From positions 186,001 to 250,000 of the forward strand of contig NZ_KB904188.1 in assembly GCF_000380005.1 (NCBI RefSeq): DNA of 64,000 nt. Direction: 5' to 3'. The position numbers were made by a program, and so were the translations under genes. The stretch's first letter is position 1; every line of letters begins with the position of its first letter. Below the pieces are notes generated by a model that was given only the letters and a program-made list of their open reading frames with translations, was not told where the DNA came from and did no database searches. Positions 18,221 through 28,800 of the stretch are shown here, piece after piece. This DNA comes from Streptococcus didelphis DSM 15616. GTDB taxonomy: Bacteria > Bacillota > Bacilli > Lactobacillales > Streptococcaceae.

Positions 18221-19510
18221 GTGAACTATCAAGAAGCCCTGAGCTGGATTCACAGCAAGGTAAAAAAAGGGGAAAAACCTGGTTTAAAGAGGATAAAATG
18301 GTTATTGGAACAGTTTGATAATCCTCAAGATAGGCTAGCAGCTATCCATCTTGTCGGTACAAATGGCAAAGGTTCTACAGTGTCTTATCTGAAAGATATT
18401 TTCTGTGCCAGTGGCTATAAGGTAGGAACCTTCACTTCCCCCTTTATTGTGGAGTTTAGAGAGCGTATCTCAGTCAATGGACATATGATGTCAGAAGAAG
18501 ACCTGATAGCTATGGTTAAAAAGGTAGAGCCTGTTGTAGAAAGTCTGCCAGCTAAGACAGGCTATGCTCCGGCAACAGAATTTGAAATCATTACCCTCAT
18601 TATGTTTCTTTATTTTACGGAACTAAATCCTGTTGACCTTGCTATTATTGAAGCAGGGCTAGGTGGTTTATTAGATGCTACAAATGTTTTTCAGGCCCTA
18701 GCAGTTGTTTGTCCTTCTATTGGATTGGATCATCAGGAACTTTTAGGAGAGACCTATAGTGACATTGCAGGGCAAAAAGTAGGAGTATTAAAAGATAGGG
18801 AGCCCTTTATCTTTGCAACAGATAAAAAAGAGGTTAGACAGGTCTTTCAGGCAAAAGCGCAAGAAACTGCTAGTCCCTTATATGAACTTGGTAAAGACTT
18901 TACCATAGCTTGTAAAAAAGAAGGATTTGACTTTACCTACCAAGCTACCACTCTGAAAAACATTCATTTAGCCATGCTAGGAAGACATCAAAAGCAAAAT
19001 GCTAGTTTAGCTGTTATGACCAGTCTCATCTTAAAGGAAGCATTTCCTAAAGTCACTAGTGCATCAATCATCAAAGGCCTAAGCCAGAGCAAGTGGGTAG
19101 GTAGAACAGAGTTTTTAGAAAATCAGTTCATGATTGATGGGGCCCACAATAATGAAAGCATTCAAGCTTTGGTTCAACTTATGCAGGAAGACTTTTCAGA
19201 TAAGGATATTACCATTTTATTTGCTGCTATTAATAGCAAGCCTGTTGATGACATGCTTAAGCAACTAAGCCAAGTGGGACAGGTTTTTGTCACCAGTTTT
19301 GACTTTCCAAAGTGTTTAGCCCTAGAGGATTATCCTAAAAAGTATCCTCAGCTTAGGGATTATAAAAAATGGCTATTGGAAAAACAAGCCCAGCTTAAAA
19401 ATAAAAATCAGCTCCTTTTGGTGACAGGGTCCTTATATTTTATTTCAGAAGTAAGGCAGTTTGTTTTAGAGCATAAGAGGATTAATGATACCAAGATAAT
19501 TGACCAGTAA
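18221..19510 (+). CDS. folC: Folylpolyglutamate synthase / Mur ligase family
   Basis: 429 residues, full length for Fol[15 protein letters not shown] (about 44-57) is the ATP loop and [17 protein letters not shown] the folate-site region; DGAHNNESI is the family's late motif. Adds glutamates to tetrahydrofolate, which FtcD, FchA and Fhs prefer in polyglutamylated form. Streptococci usually have another folC in the folate biosynthesis operon, so this is probably a dedicated second copy. The start is GTG at 18221 with AAGGGGAG before it. Confidence 0.92.
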   Translation: MNYQEALSWIHSKVKKGEKPGLKRIKWLLEQFDNPQDRLAAIHLVGTNGKGSTVSYLKDIFCASGYKVGTFTSPFIVEFRERISVNGHMMSEEDLIAMVKKVEPVVESLPAKTGYAPATEFEIITLIMFLYFTELNPVDLAIIEAGLGGLLDATNVFQALAVVCPSIGLDHQELLGETYSDIAGQKVGVLKDREPFIFATDKKEVRQVFQAKAQETASPLYELGKDFTIACKKEGFDFTYQATTLKNIHLAMLGRHQKQNASLAVMTSLILKEAFPKVTSASIIKGLSQSKWVGRTEFLENQFMIDGAHNNESIQALVQLMQEDFSDKDITILFAAINSKPVDDMLKQLSQVGQVFVTSFDFPKCLALEDYPKKYPQLRDYKKWLLEKQAQLKNKNQLLLVTGSLYFISEVRQFVLEHKRINDTKIIDQ

Positions 19511-19524
19511 GAGAGGTAAAAAGA

Positions 19525-20523
19525 ATGCTAGAAAACTATTTTCCCATGACCCATGGTTACTATCAAAAAGGAATTGAAGATGATGATTTATACAATGCCA
19601 AATGGGGAATGCTTATTGCATTTTTGGACCTAAACAATGATAAGCTCAGCCCTTTTGAAGGGATTAATTTTGCCTTAATTGGTTTTAAGAGTGATAAGGG
19701 GGTTTATATTAATCATGGCCGCGTAGGAGCTGTTGAAGGTCCAAGTGCTATCAGAAGCCAATTAGCTAAGTTACCCTGGCATCTAGGAAGACATGTTAGG
19801 GTATTTGATGTGGGAAATATTGACGCCCCTAACCAGTCTCTGCAAGACATGCAGCTTAGTCTGGCTAAGGCTATTGAAAGAATGAAGGATCTCAATCTGA
19901 GACCAATTGTTCTAGGAGGAGGCCACGGCACAGCCTATGGGCATTATCTGGGCTTGAAAAATTCACTTGCTTCTAAAAAAGAGCTAGCTGTGATTAATTT
20001 CGATGCCCATTTTGATTTGAGACCCTATGATCAAACAGGACCAAATTCTGGCACCGGTTTTCGGCAAATGTTTGACCATTGTAAAAAAGAAAAAGAGGTC
20101 TTTCCTTATCTGGTTCTGGGTATCCAAGAGCACAGCAACAACCTTTTCTTATTTGACTTTGTAGCTAAATCAAAGGCTATCCAATTTCTAACAGGCCAAG
20201 ACATTTATAAATTAGGCTATAAGAAGGTCTGTGACAAGGTAGACCAGTTTTTACAAGATAAGGACTATCTTTATCTGACTATTGATATGGACTGCTTTTC
20301 TGTTGGTCATGCTCCGGGGGTGAGCGCTATTCAGTCCCTGGGTTTAGACCCCCAACTAGCCCTACTTGTCTTACAACATATTGCTGCTAGTGGCAAGTTA
20401 GTCGGTTTTGATTTGGTAGAAGTCTCCCCGCCACATGATATTGATAACCATACAGCAAATTTAGCAGCCAGCTTTATTTTCTATATTACTCAGGTCTTAT
20501 CTCAGATTCATGGTTCAGTTTAG
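19525..20523 (+). CDS. hutG: Formimidoylglutamase (arginase family)
   Basis: 332 residues. [10 protein letters not shown] (about 132-141), NFDAHFDLR and [14 protein letters not shown] are the manganese-binding blocks of the arginase/agmatinase superfamily. Hydrolyses N-formimino-L-glutamate to glutamate and formamide. It is the last gene of the operon and duplicates, by a different chemistry, what FtcD-FchA-Fhs do. Confidence 0.93.
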   Translation: MLENYFPMTHGYYQKGIEDDDLYNAKWGMLIAFLDLNNDKLSPFEGINFALIGFKSDKGVYINHGRVGAVEGPSAIRSQLAKLPWHLGRHVRVFDVGNIDAPNQSLQDMQLSLAKAIERMKDLNLRPIVLGGGHGTAYGHYLGLKNSLASKKELAVINFDAHFDLRPYDQTGPNSGTGFRQMFDHCKKEKEVFPYLVLGIQEHSNNLFLFDFVAKSKAIQFLTGQDIYKLGYKKVCDKVDQFLQDKDYLYLTIDMDCFSVGHAPGVSAIQSLGLDPQLALLVLQHIAASGKLVGFDLVEVSPPHDIDNHTANLAASFIFYITQVLSQIHGSV

Positions 20524-20540
20524 AGAATAGGTGGCCTGTC

Positions 20541-20585
20541 AGCAGATTTAAAAAGGGCCCATCAAGGAGTAAGCAGATTTAAAAA
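20541..20585. repeat. 14-nt direct repeat
   Basis: AGCAGATTTAAAAA occurs at 20541-20554 and again at 20572-20585, inside the terminator region after hutG. It may be only a local duplication. Confidence 0.5.
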
Positions 20586-20615
20586 AATCACTTAAGACCT
20601 TGCAAGGGCTCTTTT
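20550..20615. terminator. Long imperfect terminator between hutG and the regulator
   Basis: AAAGGGCC and AGGGCTCTTT pair, with further CAAGG/CCTTG and TAAG/CTTA pairing inside, between convergent genes; T residues follow on the plus strand and AAAAA precedes. Confidence 0.6.
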
Positions 20616-23600
20616 AATGGTTATAGTTCTGATAGAGTAGGTTTTGACAGTGCTCAAGTTCCATAAGGAGGCGGCAATCCCGATAAGGATTTAAATGGAG
20701 TTTAGCAATGTGATAATAGTGGTTGAAGTCCTGAGGTAAAAGCTGTGCCAGTTCCTGACAATGTATTTTTTCAGAGAGGAGGGCAAATTTGGTATAGGCC
20801 ATAATGTAGTAAATCATGCCCTTGTCTCTGGGATTAGAGTAACGTTGAATGAGGGTTTCCTTTTTATGCAGTAAGTTAATCAGGGGCTGATAATTTTCTT
20901 TTTGACATTTAATCAGGGTTAGGTAGACTTCTAACTGGACCTCTTTCCAAGGAAAACTAAGTGATTCAAGATTTTTTTCACAGTCTAGAAAGATTTGCTC
21001 AGCCTTATCATAATTTTGGAGGTAAAAATATGAAATCCCTAAACCAATGTAAAAGGAAATGATAGATGGCTCACTCAGGCTATTTTTCGAGAGTTCAATA
21101 GCCTGTTTTTGATAGTTTTTGGCCTTATCAAAGCTACCTTGCATCTGTTCTATTTCGGCTAGATAGTCTAAGCCTGCAGCTATCTGAATAGCATACTTTT
21201 TTCTTAGACCACTGGTAAGGCTAAAGCAATTAATGGATTCATTAATGAGCTTGCGGGCCTCTTTGACTTGCCCAATCATGAGTTGATAAAGTCCACTTAA
21301 GCGTAAATTAAGGGCAATGGCTTCATGATTATTAGCCTGAGCAGAAGCCTCCAGAGCAAGTTCAGTGTAATAATGCATTTCTGGAAGGTTTTCAACCTGG
21401 ATACAGTAGTAGATGAGTTGACGATAAGCCTCCAAAAGGTAGCTAGCATCTTGATCTTGACCAGCTAGACCAATAAGCTGTTGGATATTTGAGATACCTT
21501 TTTGATAATTGCCAATACGAATTTGATAACAGCCTTTCAGATAGAGAAAACGCATTAGGAGTTTTTGAAAATCTTTTTGCTTCTGATAGGCTTTTTTATT
21601 GTCTTGTAATTGCTTTTCAACACTTGCTAATTGTTCTTGGATATTCTTGTAACTATCATAGTTATGGCCTTGGTCTGGAACCCAAGATTGGGAATAAATA
21701 GGAAAGAGTTGATGTTGAAACTCTAAATTAAGTTCAAGGGCATTGATATAGTAGTGCAGGGCCTTGAGGGGTTGCTTGGCTAACTGATAGTGGTAGGCAA
21801 TATCTTCAATGGCTTGAGAATAATCCTTAAAGATTTCTTTACTTTCCTCTAATTGTTGGGCTATCTGAACATGAAGGAGTCTTTTTTTAGCTAAGGAAAG
21901 GCTATCATAGATATAATAGGTCAGAGCTTTTTGCCTAAATTGCACAAGGATGTCATCATGGTCATCTTCTTCAAAAAGGATTCCTTTTTGGCAGAGGCTT
22001 TCAAGGATACTGATAAGTTCTTCTAGAGAAAGACTCATTAGCTTAGCTAATATGGTAATAGGCATAGCTTTTTTAAAGGAGGCTAGGTAATGGAGGATTT
22101 CTTCCTCAAAATGATTGATAGAGCTCAGCTTTAAGGCATAGTTCGCCTTAATAGCACTTGTCAAAGGAGTAAATTTCTTTCCTTGCAATAAAAGCTCTGC
22201 ATATTCTGAAAGAAAAAAGAAATTCCCCTGACTGAATTGGTAGAAGGTTTCATAGTCTTTTTCAGATAGGGACAAGTGTTCTAGTCTTTTAGAAAGGTAG
22301 TTTAAACTCTCTTTTTTACTAAGAGCTCTTAGGCTTAGTTTATCAAGTTTTCCCTGGTAGATGAGCTGGTTTAAAAAGTCTTCTAAATAGGGGCTAGTCA
22401 TAAGATTTTTGGTGAGGACAACTGCAAGGGGATATTCTTTTAGGTGGTTAATAACTGTTTTTAGAATAGCCAAGCTTTTTGGGGTAATCCAGTGAATATC
22501 TTCAATTAAGATAATGGTAGCCTTGTGCTGGGCAATTTTTTTAAGCACATCACTAATAAAATTAGCCAGTTTTGTGTGGTCATCTTTTTCAATTGACTCT
22601 TGGTAAGGGGACAGGTAGAGTTCAAGAATGGTCTGCCATTGTCTACTGGTCATCAGTTCTTGCTGGAGGATTAGATCTCCTAGAGCTTCTAGAATATCAG
22701 GCCATAGTGCAAAGTCTTGACTGGTATTTTCTCTAAAACATTCTGACGTGATGATTTGATAGTTTTGGGTCTGGTTGGCTAGGACTTGTCTTGTTACCGT
22801 TCTTTTACCAATGCCTGAGTCTCCTTCTAAAAGCAAGGTATGGGAGTGGCCCTTACTTAAGATATGCGTAAAAAATCTTTCTAGGGCTTTGATCTCTGAA
22901 ACCCGGCCAAAAAAGAGATTATTTGTTCCTAAGAAGGCTTTTATTTTGCGTTGGTTTCGATCCCTAGCAATAACCTGAGCATAGATGTGCTGGGTTTTTT
23001 CACTTGGGCTAATGCCTAATTCCTTATCCAGAAGATTAGCTAGCTGATAATAGGTTTCAATAACCTTACCAAAATGCCCATGTTTTTGATAAAGTTCCAT
23101 TAAGAGTTGGTAATTCTTTTCTTCAAATTCATCTATGCTAATTAGGCGATCAATAATAGCTTTAAGGTCATCAAAGGGGGCTGATTCCTTCATTTCTTCA
23201 ATTTGTTGATAGGAGCTTTGAATAAAAAGCTGTTCAAAGTGGGCCCGCATTTTACTCTGCCAGAGATCAAAGCTTTCATTACTTTTTAAATAAAAACCCT
23301 GTAAGAATTCTCCTTGGTAAAGCTGGCTATTCTTTTTAGGTTCTGCTAAGAATTGCTTGGCATCACATGTTATACTTAGCTGGGGGTTGAGAGTCAACAT
23401 AGAACGGTTGGGACAAATGATATAGTCAGCCCCAAGTTTTTTATTAACCTGATAAATAGTATTTCGTAAATTTTTCTTAGCTTTTTGATTATCCTTATCC
23501 TCCCACAGGATACCAGCAATTTCATCTCTGGCCACTGTTTCATTAATAAGGAGATAGTAAAGCAGGGCATTAAGTTTTGAAAAAGAGAAGAAAATCTCCT

Positions 23601-23655
23601 TGTCATCTAGAAAGATAGCAGGGTTCCCAAAGAGTTTGAGTTTTAAGGTTGTCAT
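20614..23655 (-). CDS. Large SARP-type transcriptional activator with AAA ATPase and TPR domains
   Basis: 1013 residues. Residues 1-95 look like the winged-helix domain of the SARP/OmpR type (LKLKLFGNPAIFLDDKEIFF start), 96-235 the bacterial transcriptional activation domain, then an AAA/STAND ATPase with Walker A GDSGIGKRT (278-286) and Walker B IILIEDIHW (381-389), and a long C-terminal helical TPR-like region (about 640-1000) rich in YxxA repeats. This resembles MalT-like signal-integrating activators. It converges on the hut operon end and is the only regulator in the region, so it is a good candidate for the hut regulator; this is inferred from position. Confidence 0.85.
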   Translation of the reverse strand: MTTLKLKLFGNPAIFLDDKEIFFSFSKLNALLYYLLINETVARDEIAGILWEDKDNQKAKKNLRNTIYQVNKKLGADYIICPNRSMLTLNPQLSITCDAKQFLAEPKKNSQLYQGEFLQGFYLKSNESFDLWQSKMRAHFEQLFIQSSYQQIEEMKESAPFDDLKAIIDRLISIDEFEEKNYQLLMELYQKHGHFGKVIETYYQLANLLDKELGISPSEKTQHIYAQVIARDRNQRKIKAFLGTNNLFFGRVSEIKALERFFTHILSKGHSHTLLLEGDSGIGKRTVTRQVLANQTQNYQIITSECFRENTSQDFALWPDILEALGDLILQQELMTSRQWQTILELYLSPYQESIEKDDHTKLANFISDVLKKIAQHKATIILIEDIHWITPKSLAILKTVINHLKEYPLAVVLTKNLMTSPYLEDFLNQLIYQGKLDKLSLRALSKKESLNYLSKRLEHLSLSEKDYETFYQFSQGNFFFLSEYAELLLQGKKFTPLTSAIKANYALKLSSINHFEEEILHYLASFKKAMPITILAKLMSLSLEELISILESLCQKGILFEEDDHDDILVQFRQKALTYYIYDSLSLAKKRLLHVQIAQQLEESKEIFKDYSQAIEDIAYHYQLAKQPLKALHYYINALELNLEFQHQLFPIYSQSWVPDQGHNYDSYKNIQEQLASVEKQLQDNKKAYQKQKDFQKLLMRFLYLKGCYQIRIGNYQKGISNIQQLIGLAGQDQDASYLLEAYRQLIYYCIQVENLPEMHYYTELALEASAQANNHEAIALNLRLSGLYQLMIGQVKEARKLINESINCFSLTSGLRKKYAIQIAAGLDYLAEIEQMQGSFDKAKNYQKQAIELSKNSLSEPSIISFYIGLGISYFYLQNYDKAEQIFLDCEKNLESLSFPWKEVQLEVYLTLIKCQKENYQPLINLLHKKETLIQRYSNPRDKGMIYYIMAYTKFALLSEKIHCQELAQLLPQDFNHYYHIAKLHLNPYRDCRLLMELEHCQNLLYQNYNH

Positions 23656-23685
23656 GTTGAAAGCGCCTCCGGATTAGTCTCTTCC

Positions 23686-23714
23686 ACTATATCCTAAAAT
23701 AGGACTTTAGGCAA
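23686..23714 (-). promoter_or_regulatory. Promoter of the SARP-type regulator with internal inverted repeat
   Basis: On the minus strand TTGCCT and TATAGT are 17 nt apart. The spacer and -35 edge contain CCTAAA and TTTAGG as an inverted repeat with 7 nt between the arms, a possible operator for autoregulation. A GGAGG ribosome binding site follows at the expected place. Confidence 0.55.
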
Positions 23715-23748
23715 GCTAGGGCCAAAAAAGCAAGGGGAGAAGAAGTAT

Positions 23749-23830
23749 AAAAAACCTCTCCATAATATGTATTAAGCCAAGAGAAGGACTGTTGTCCCCC
23801 TTAGCAGAATCATCATATGGGAAGGTTTTT
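23749..23830 (-). terminator. lysS terminator
   Basis: A long imperfect hairpin: AACCTTCCCATATG on one arm pairs with CATATTATGGAGAGGTT on the other (minus strand), followed by a T run. Only a few bases after the lysS stop codon. Confidence 0.65.
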
Positions 23831-23835
23831 ATTTG

Positions 23836-25359
<1,524 letters not shown>

Positions 25360-25431
25360 TCATAAATAAAGCTTTTATACACCTTATTTCAGTGATAAAC
25401 ATGCTTCTAGGGTCTTTCAATTTTGCTGTGT

Positions 25432-25460
25432 TTGAAATGCCATCCTAAAAATAGTATAAT
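25432..25460 (+). promoter_or_regulatory. Promoter for the HAD phosphatase
   Basis: TTGAAA and TATAAT with a 17-nt spacer; predicted start site about 29 nt before the ATG. Confidence 0.75.
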
Positions 25461-25495
25461 GTCCAAGTACTACTACTAGAAAAGAAGAGAGACTC

Positions 25496-26398
25496 ATGAT
25501 AACTGCTATTGTTTTTGACGTTGATGATACTATATATGATCAGCAAGCACCCTATCGGATTGCGATGGAAAAATGTTTTCCTGATTTTGATATGTCAGTG
25601 ATGAGTAAGGCATATATTAGGTTTCGTCATTACTCAGATATTGGTTTTCCAAGAGTAATGGCTGGAGAGTGGACAACAGACTATTTTAGGTTCTGGCGTT
25701 GTCGTGAAACCCTCCTAGAATTTGGTTACCCAGAGATAGATCGAGAACTTGGAGCTCATTTTCAGGAAATTTATGAAAAAGAGCTTGAAAATATTACAAT
25801 GCTTGATGAAATGCGAATGACCCTTGATTTTTTGAAATCTAAAGGGGTGCCAATGGGAATTATTACAAATGGACCCACAGAGCATCAGCTAAAAAAAGTC
25901 AAAAAATTAGGCCTCTATGATTATATCGACCCTAAACGGGTCATTGTCAGTCAGGCAACTGGCTTTCAAAAACCTGAGAAGGAAATTTTCAACCTAGCAG
26001 CCCAGCAATTTGATATGAACCCTCAAACAAGTCTCTATGTGGGAGACTCTTATGATAATGATGTTATGGGAGCCCATAATGGAGGCTGGAATTCTATGTG
26101 GTTTAATCATAGAGGACGTAGTCTTAAACCAGGAATTAAACCTGTCTATGATGTGGCTATTGATAACTTTGAACAGCTTTTTGGGGCTGTAAAAGTCTTG
26201 TTTGATTTGCCAGATAATAAATTCATTTTTGACCGAAATGATAAAAAGAACCCTATTTTAGAAATGGGAATTAACAACGGCCTTATGATGGCAGCTGAAC
26301 GCTTATTAGAAAGTAATATGAGTATTGATAAAGTTGTTATCCTGTTACGTCTAAATAAGCAACAAGAAAAAGTTCTACGCATTAAATATGCAAACTAA
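25496..26398 (+). CDS. HAD-superfamily hydrolase (subfamily IA)
   Basis: 300 residues. HAD motif 1 is FDVDDTIYD (7-15), motif 2 ITNGPT (about 122-127), motif 3 Lys in FQKPEKEIF, motif 4 VGDSYDNDVMGA. Likely a small-molecule or nucleotide phosphatase of the YjjG/YfnB type. The C-terminal 65 residues after the HAD core (from about 235) form an extra helical region not typical of the family. Single gene with its own promoter and terminator; substrate unknown. Confidence 0.8.
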   Translation: MITAIVFDVDDTIYDQQAPYRIAMEKCFPDFDMSVMSKAYIRFRHYSDIGFPRVMAGEWTTDYFRFWRCRETLLEFGYPEIDRELGAHFQEIYEKELENITMLDEMRMTLDFLKSKGVPMGIITNGPTEHQLKKVKKLGLYDYIDPKRVIVSQATGFQKPEKEIFNLAAQQFDMNPQTSLYVGDSYDNDVMGAHNGGWNSMWFNHRGRSLKPGIKPVYDVAIDNFEQLFGAVKVLFDLPDNKFIFDRNDKKNPILEMGINNGLMMAAERLLESNMSIDKVVILLRLNKQQEKVLRIKYAN

Positions 26399-26438
26399 AA
26401 AGTATTTAACTAGTTTTACTAGTGCTAAATACTTTTTT
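26397..26438. terminator. Bidirectional terminator
   Basis: AAAAAGTATTTA pairs perfectly with TAAATACTTTTT, with inner CTAGT/ACTAG pairing, between the HAD gene and the convergent phosphatase gene. Confidence 0.85.
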
Positions 26439-26441
26439 AGT

Positions 26442-27077
26442 TTAGTAGCTATCTTCTTTTTGAAGGTAGGATTTATCATTCCAGCTGAGGCATTTAAAGG
26501 TTTGACAATCATTTGTTTCTAGAATGGTTAGGCTGAGATTGTCAAGTCCACCGAGAGCTCTTAATTGGGCAGCCTCATAGCCTAGCAGAGACCTTATTGA
26601 AGCCGTTAAATTAGCTCCATGCCCAACTAGTAATACATTTTCATAACCTTTTGAGGCAAAAGAAGTGATAAAGTCTCTAACCCTTTGAGTAGTTTGATAA
26701 ATTGATTCAGCTTCAAACTGGGTGGCATGAAATTTAGCTAAATTTTGCCTAAAGGCAGCCATTTGACTGGGATAGATAGAAGACATAGTAGCAATTTTGG
26801 CTCCCTCTAGCTTGCCAAGTTTCCATTCTCGTAGGGCTTGTGTATAGACAATTTCTGTTTTTTGCTGGGAGTGTTTAGCAATTTCTTGGGCTGTTTGCTG
26901 CGCGCGTTTTAAATCACTTGAAAAAATAGCATCAAAGGAGACGGATTGCAGATAGTGACCCAAAACCTTCATTTCTTCATAAGAATCTTCTAGAAGTGGG
27001 GAATCCCCCCCTGCTCCTTGAAAGCGTCCTTCTAAGTTCCATTGTGTTTTGCCATGTCTGACAAAAAATAATTTCAT
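26442..27077 (-). CDS. Histidine phosphatase (phosphoglycerate mutase-like) family protein
   Basis: 211 residues. The N-terminal FFVRHGKTQWN (4-14) has the catalytic RHG, and LLVGHGANLTA (about 155-165) the second histidine. Typical of small cofactor-independent broad phosphatases, not the glycolytic enzyme. Last gene of a three-gene minus-strand cluster (ybaK-like, yccF-like, this), 16 bp after yccF. Confidence 0.85.
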   Translation of the reverse strand: MKLFFVRHGKTQWNLEGRFQGAGGDSPLLEDSYEEMKVLGHYLQSVSFDAIFSSDLKRAQQTAQEIAKHSQQKTEIVYTQALREWKLGKLEGAKIATMSSIYPSQMAAFRQNLAKFHATQFEAESIYQTTQRVRDFITSFASKGYENVLLVGHGANLTASIRSLLGYEAAQLRALGGLDNLSLTILETNDCQTFKCLSWNDKSYLQKEDSY

Positions 27078-27093
27078 AGCTAAAAAATCCTTT

Positions 27094-27459
27094 CTAATAT
27101 GATTTTATAATTGCTCCAAAGGGAAAAAGACTAAGTTTAGCTAACTTAAGTGACTGTTTAGCAAAGGGAATACCAATGATTGTCAAACATAGTAAAAAGG
27201 CAGAAAAAAGGTGTGCTAAGGCTAATTCCCAACCAAAAAGGAGAATCCATAAGATATTTAGAAGGAGGCTGAGTCCAGATTCTCCCATAATAATCGTTTT
27301 TCTAAAAGGGAAAAGCCCAAAATTAGCAATTTTAAAGCACTGTAAACCTAGAGGTAGCCCTAAAATGCTTAGCGACAAAATAATACCTGCCAGGCTCCAG
27401 AAGAGCCAAGCCCAAAAGCCTGCAAAGATAAACCAAATAATATTAGCTAGAGTGGTCAT
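27094..27459 (-). CDS. YccF-domain inner membrane protein
   Basis: 121 residues with two copies of the YccF-type repeat: each is a hydrophobic pair of helices ending in GIP/GLP and then a KIANFGLFPF or KLAKLSLFPF motif (about residues 43-52 and 105-114). Function unknown. Its start overlaps the end of the ybaK-like gene by 4 bp (ATGA), indicating translational coupling. Confidence 0.8.
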   Translation of the reverse strand: MTTLANIIWFIFAGFWAWLFWSLAGIILSLSILGLPLGLQCFKIANFGLFPFRKTIIMGESGLSLLLNILWILLFGWELALAHLFSAFLLCLTIIGIPFAKQSLKLAKLSLFPFGAIIKSY

Positions 27460-27935
27460 GATAGCTCCTTAATGTCAACGAATTCTGCTGCCACAAATTC
27501 AGCAAGAACTGAACTAGCTATTTTTATTGAGCGTCCTAGTTCACCAGCTGAGACAATCATATGGCCCTTTTCAATGGCACTAGTATCAATATAAATAGGG
27601 AAGCGATGTTTTTGGTGGATGCCAACAGGGTTATTAGCACCATGGACATAGCCTGTTGTTTTTTGAAGGTCCTTTTGGGGGATCATTGTGACCTTCTTGT
27701 TACCTGATACCTTAGCTAATTTTTTCTCAGATAGATGTTCTGTGATGGGTAGTATGCCAATTAGGGGACCAGTTTTATCCCCTTTTAAGGCAAGGGTTTT
27801 AAAGATGTCATCCTTAGAGATATCATCTGGTATCTCACCTTTGGGAACATTTATAGCAAGACTTTCATAACTAATAGTAGCCTTGTCTAATATTTGTTCA
27901 ACAAGGGTCTTTTTGAGTTTTATTTTTTTAGCCAT
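27456..27935 (-). CDS. YbaK/EbsC-type aminoacyl-tRNA deacylase
   Basis: 159 residues. LKGDKTGPLIGILPI, KVSGNKKVTMI and TTGYVHGANNPVGIH are the conserved blocks of the YbaK/EbsC family, which hydrolyses Cys-tRNA(Pro) and protects translation from mischarging. An AAGGA ribosome binding site precedes the ATG. First gene of a three-gene cluster. Confidence 0.88.
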   Translation of the reverse strand: MAKKIKLKKTLVEQILDKATISYESLAINVPKGEIPDDISKDDIFKTLALKGDKTGPLIGILPITEHLSEKKLAKVSGNKKVTMIPQKDLQKTTGYVHGANNPVGIHQKHRFPIYIDTSAIEKGHMIVSAGELGRSIKIASSVLAEFVAAEFVDIKELS

Positions 27936-27958
27936 TATTTTTTCCTTAAATATAAATA

Positions 27959-27991
27959 AAAACGGTATAACACAAGCATTATACCATTTTT
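27959..27991. terminator. thiT terminator overlapping the ybaK promoter
   Basis: AAAACGGTATAA pairs with TTATACCATTTT (one mismatch). On the minus strand the first arm contains a TATAAT with TTAACT 17 nt upstream, so the same DNA may both stop thiT transcription and start the ybaK operon. Confidence 0.7.
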
Positions 27992-28016
27992 AGATTATTC
28001 AGTTAAGGTAATTATC

Positions 28017-28580
28017 TCAATCTTTTGGTGAAAAAAATTGGGGTTGTGCTGGTATAAGAATAGCTAGAGAGATCATTACTAATAGTAATGTTAAGAACCC
28101 AGCAGTCCCATTGACTGTGAATGAATACCAGACGGCAGACATTCCTTTGGGAGCATAGGAGCCCCAGAAGATTACCCCAGCGATAAAGTGGAAAAGATAG
28201 CGTACAAAAATAGCCAAGAAAGAAGCTGAAAAGCCGATAAGAACAGCATAAGAGAGGTGCTTTTGTCTAAGCTGTAGTTGGATTTGTTTTGAAAATAAGC
28301 CTGCCAGTCCCATTGATAGGAAGGCAAAAATATACTCAATAACAACCTGAGACATACTTAGATACTCAATTTTACCTAAAGCAAAATGTAAGAGCCCCCA
28401 GATTAAACCAGAAAGTAGGCCATACTTTGGACCACGTCTAAGAGCCAGAACAATTAAAGGAATAGCACCATAAGAAGGGCTAAACCAACTGATAAAATCA
28501 GGAATAAAAGACAGCGCCATTGCTAGTGCAGCAAATAGGGCAGCTTCAACTAAATACTTGATATTAGTATTATGGGACAT
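28017..28580 (-). CDS. thiT: ECF-type thiamine transporter substrate-binding subunit
   Basis: 187 residues, six membrane segments. FIPDFISWFSPSYGAIPLIV and GLIWGLLHFALGK with aromatic residues match ThiT, the S-component that captures thiamine for the shared ECF ATPase module. The ATG at 28580 (MSHNTNIKYL) is chosen over the upstream GTG because AAAGGAG lies 7 nt before it and the GTG would start inside the riboswitch expression region. Control by the TPP riboswitch upstream confirms the substrate. Confidence 0.93.
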   Translation of the reverse strand: MSHNTNIKYLVEAALFAALAMALSFIPDFISWFSPSYGAIPLIVLALRRGPKYGLLSGLIWGLLHFALGKIEYLSMSQVVIEYIFAFLSMGLAGLFSKQIQLQLRQKHLSYAVLIGFSASFLAIFVRYLFHFIAGVIFWGSYAPKGMSAVWYSFTVNGTAGFLTLLLVMISLAILIPAQPQFFSPKD

Positions 28581-28587
28581 AAAAAAA

Positions 28588-28713
28588 CTCCTTTTATTCA
28601 CAAAAAGAGCCTGAAATTCTTATTGAAAATCAAGATCACAATCCCTTCGCTTGTATTACCAAGATCAGGTTTTTAGGATTTCGCAAATGCGATCTCAGCT
28701 AAAGCACTCCTTT
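28588..28713 (-). promoter_or_regulatory. TPP (THI-box) riboswitch
   Basis: On the minus strand the leader contains the conserved THI-box pieces in order: GGAGTGC, GCTGAGAT, ACCTGATCTTGGTAAT and AAGCGAAGGGAT (aptamer about 28636-28713). Downstream, CTCTTTTT can pair with AAAAGGAG (28588-28609), hiding the thiT ribosome binding site; no clear terminator is seen, so control is probably at translation initiation. Confidence 0.93.
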
Positions 28714-28777
28714 GTGAAATATTATTATTTTCATACATTATAATATTTTCTAAATGAGCTTGTCAAGAAAATAAACT

Positions 28778-28800
28778 AAAAAGGCCTTCATGGGCCTTTT
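28778..28800 (-). terminator. Terminator overlapping the GH25 stop codon
   Basis: AAAAGGCC and GGCCTTTT pair around a 6-nt loop; the arm includes the stop codon of the gene at 28799. Confidence 0.65.
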
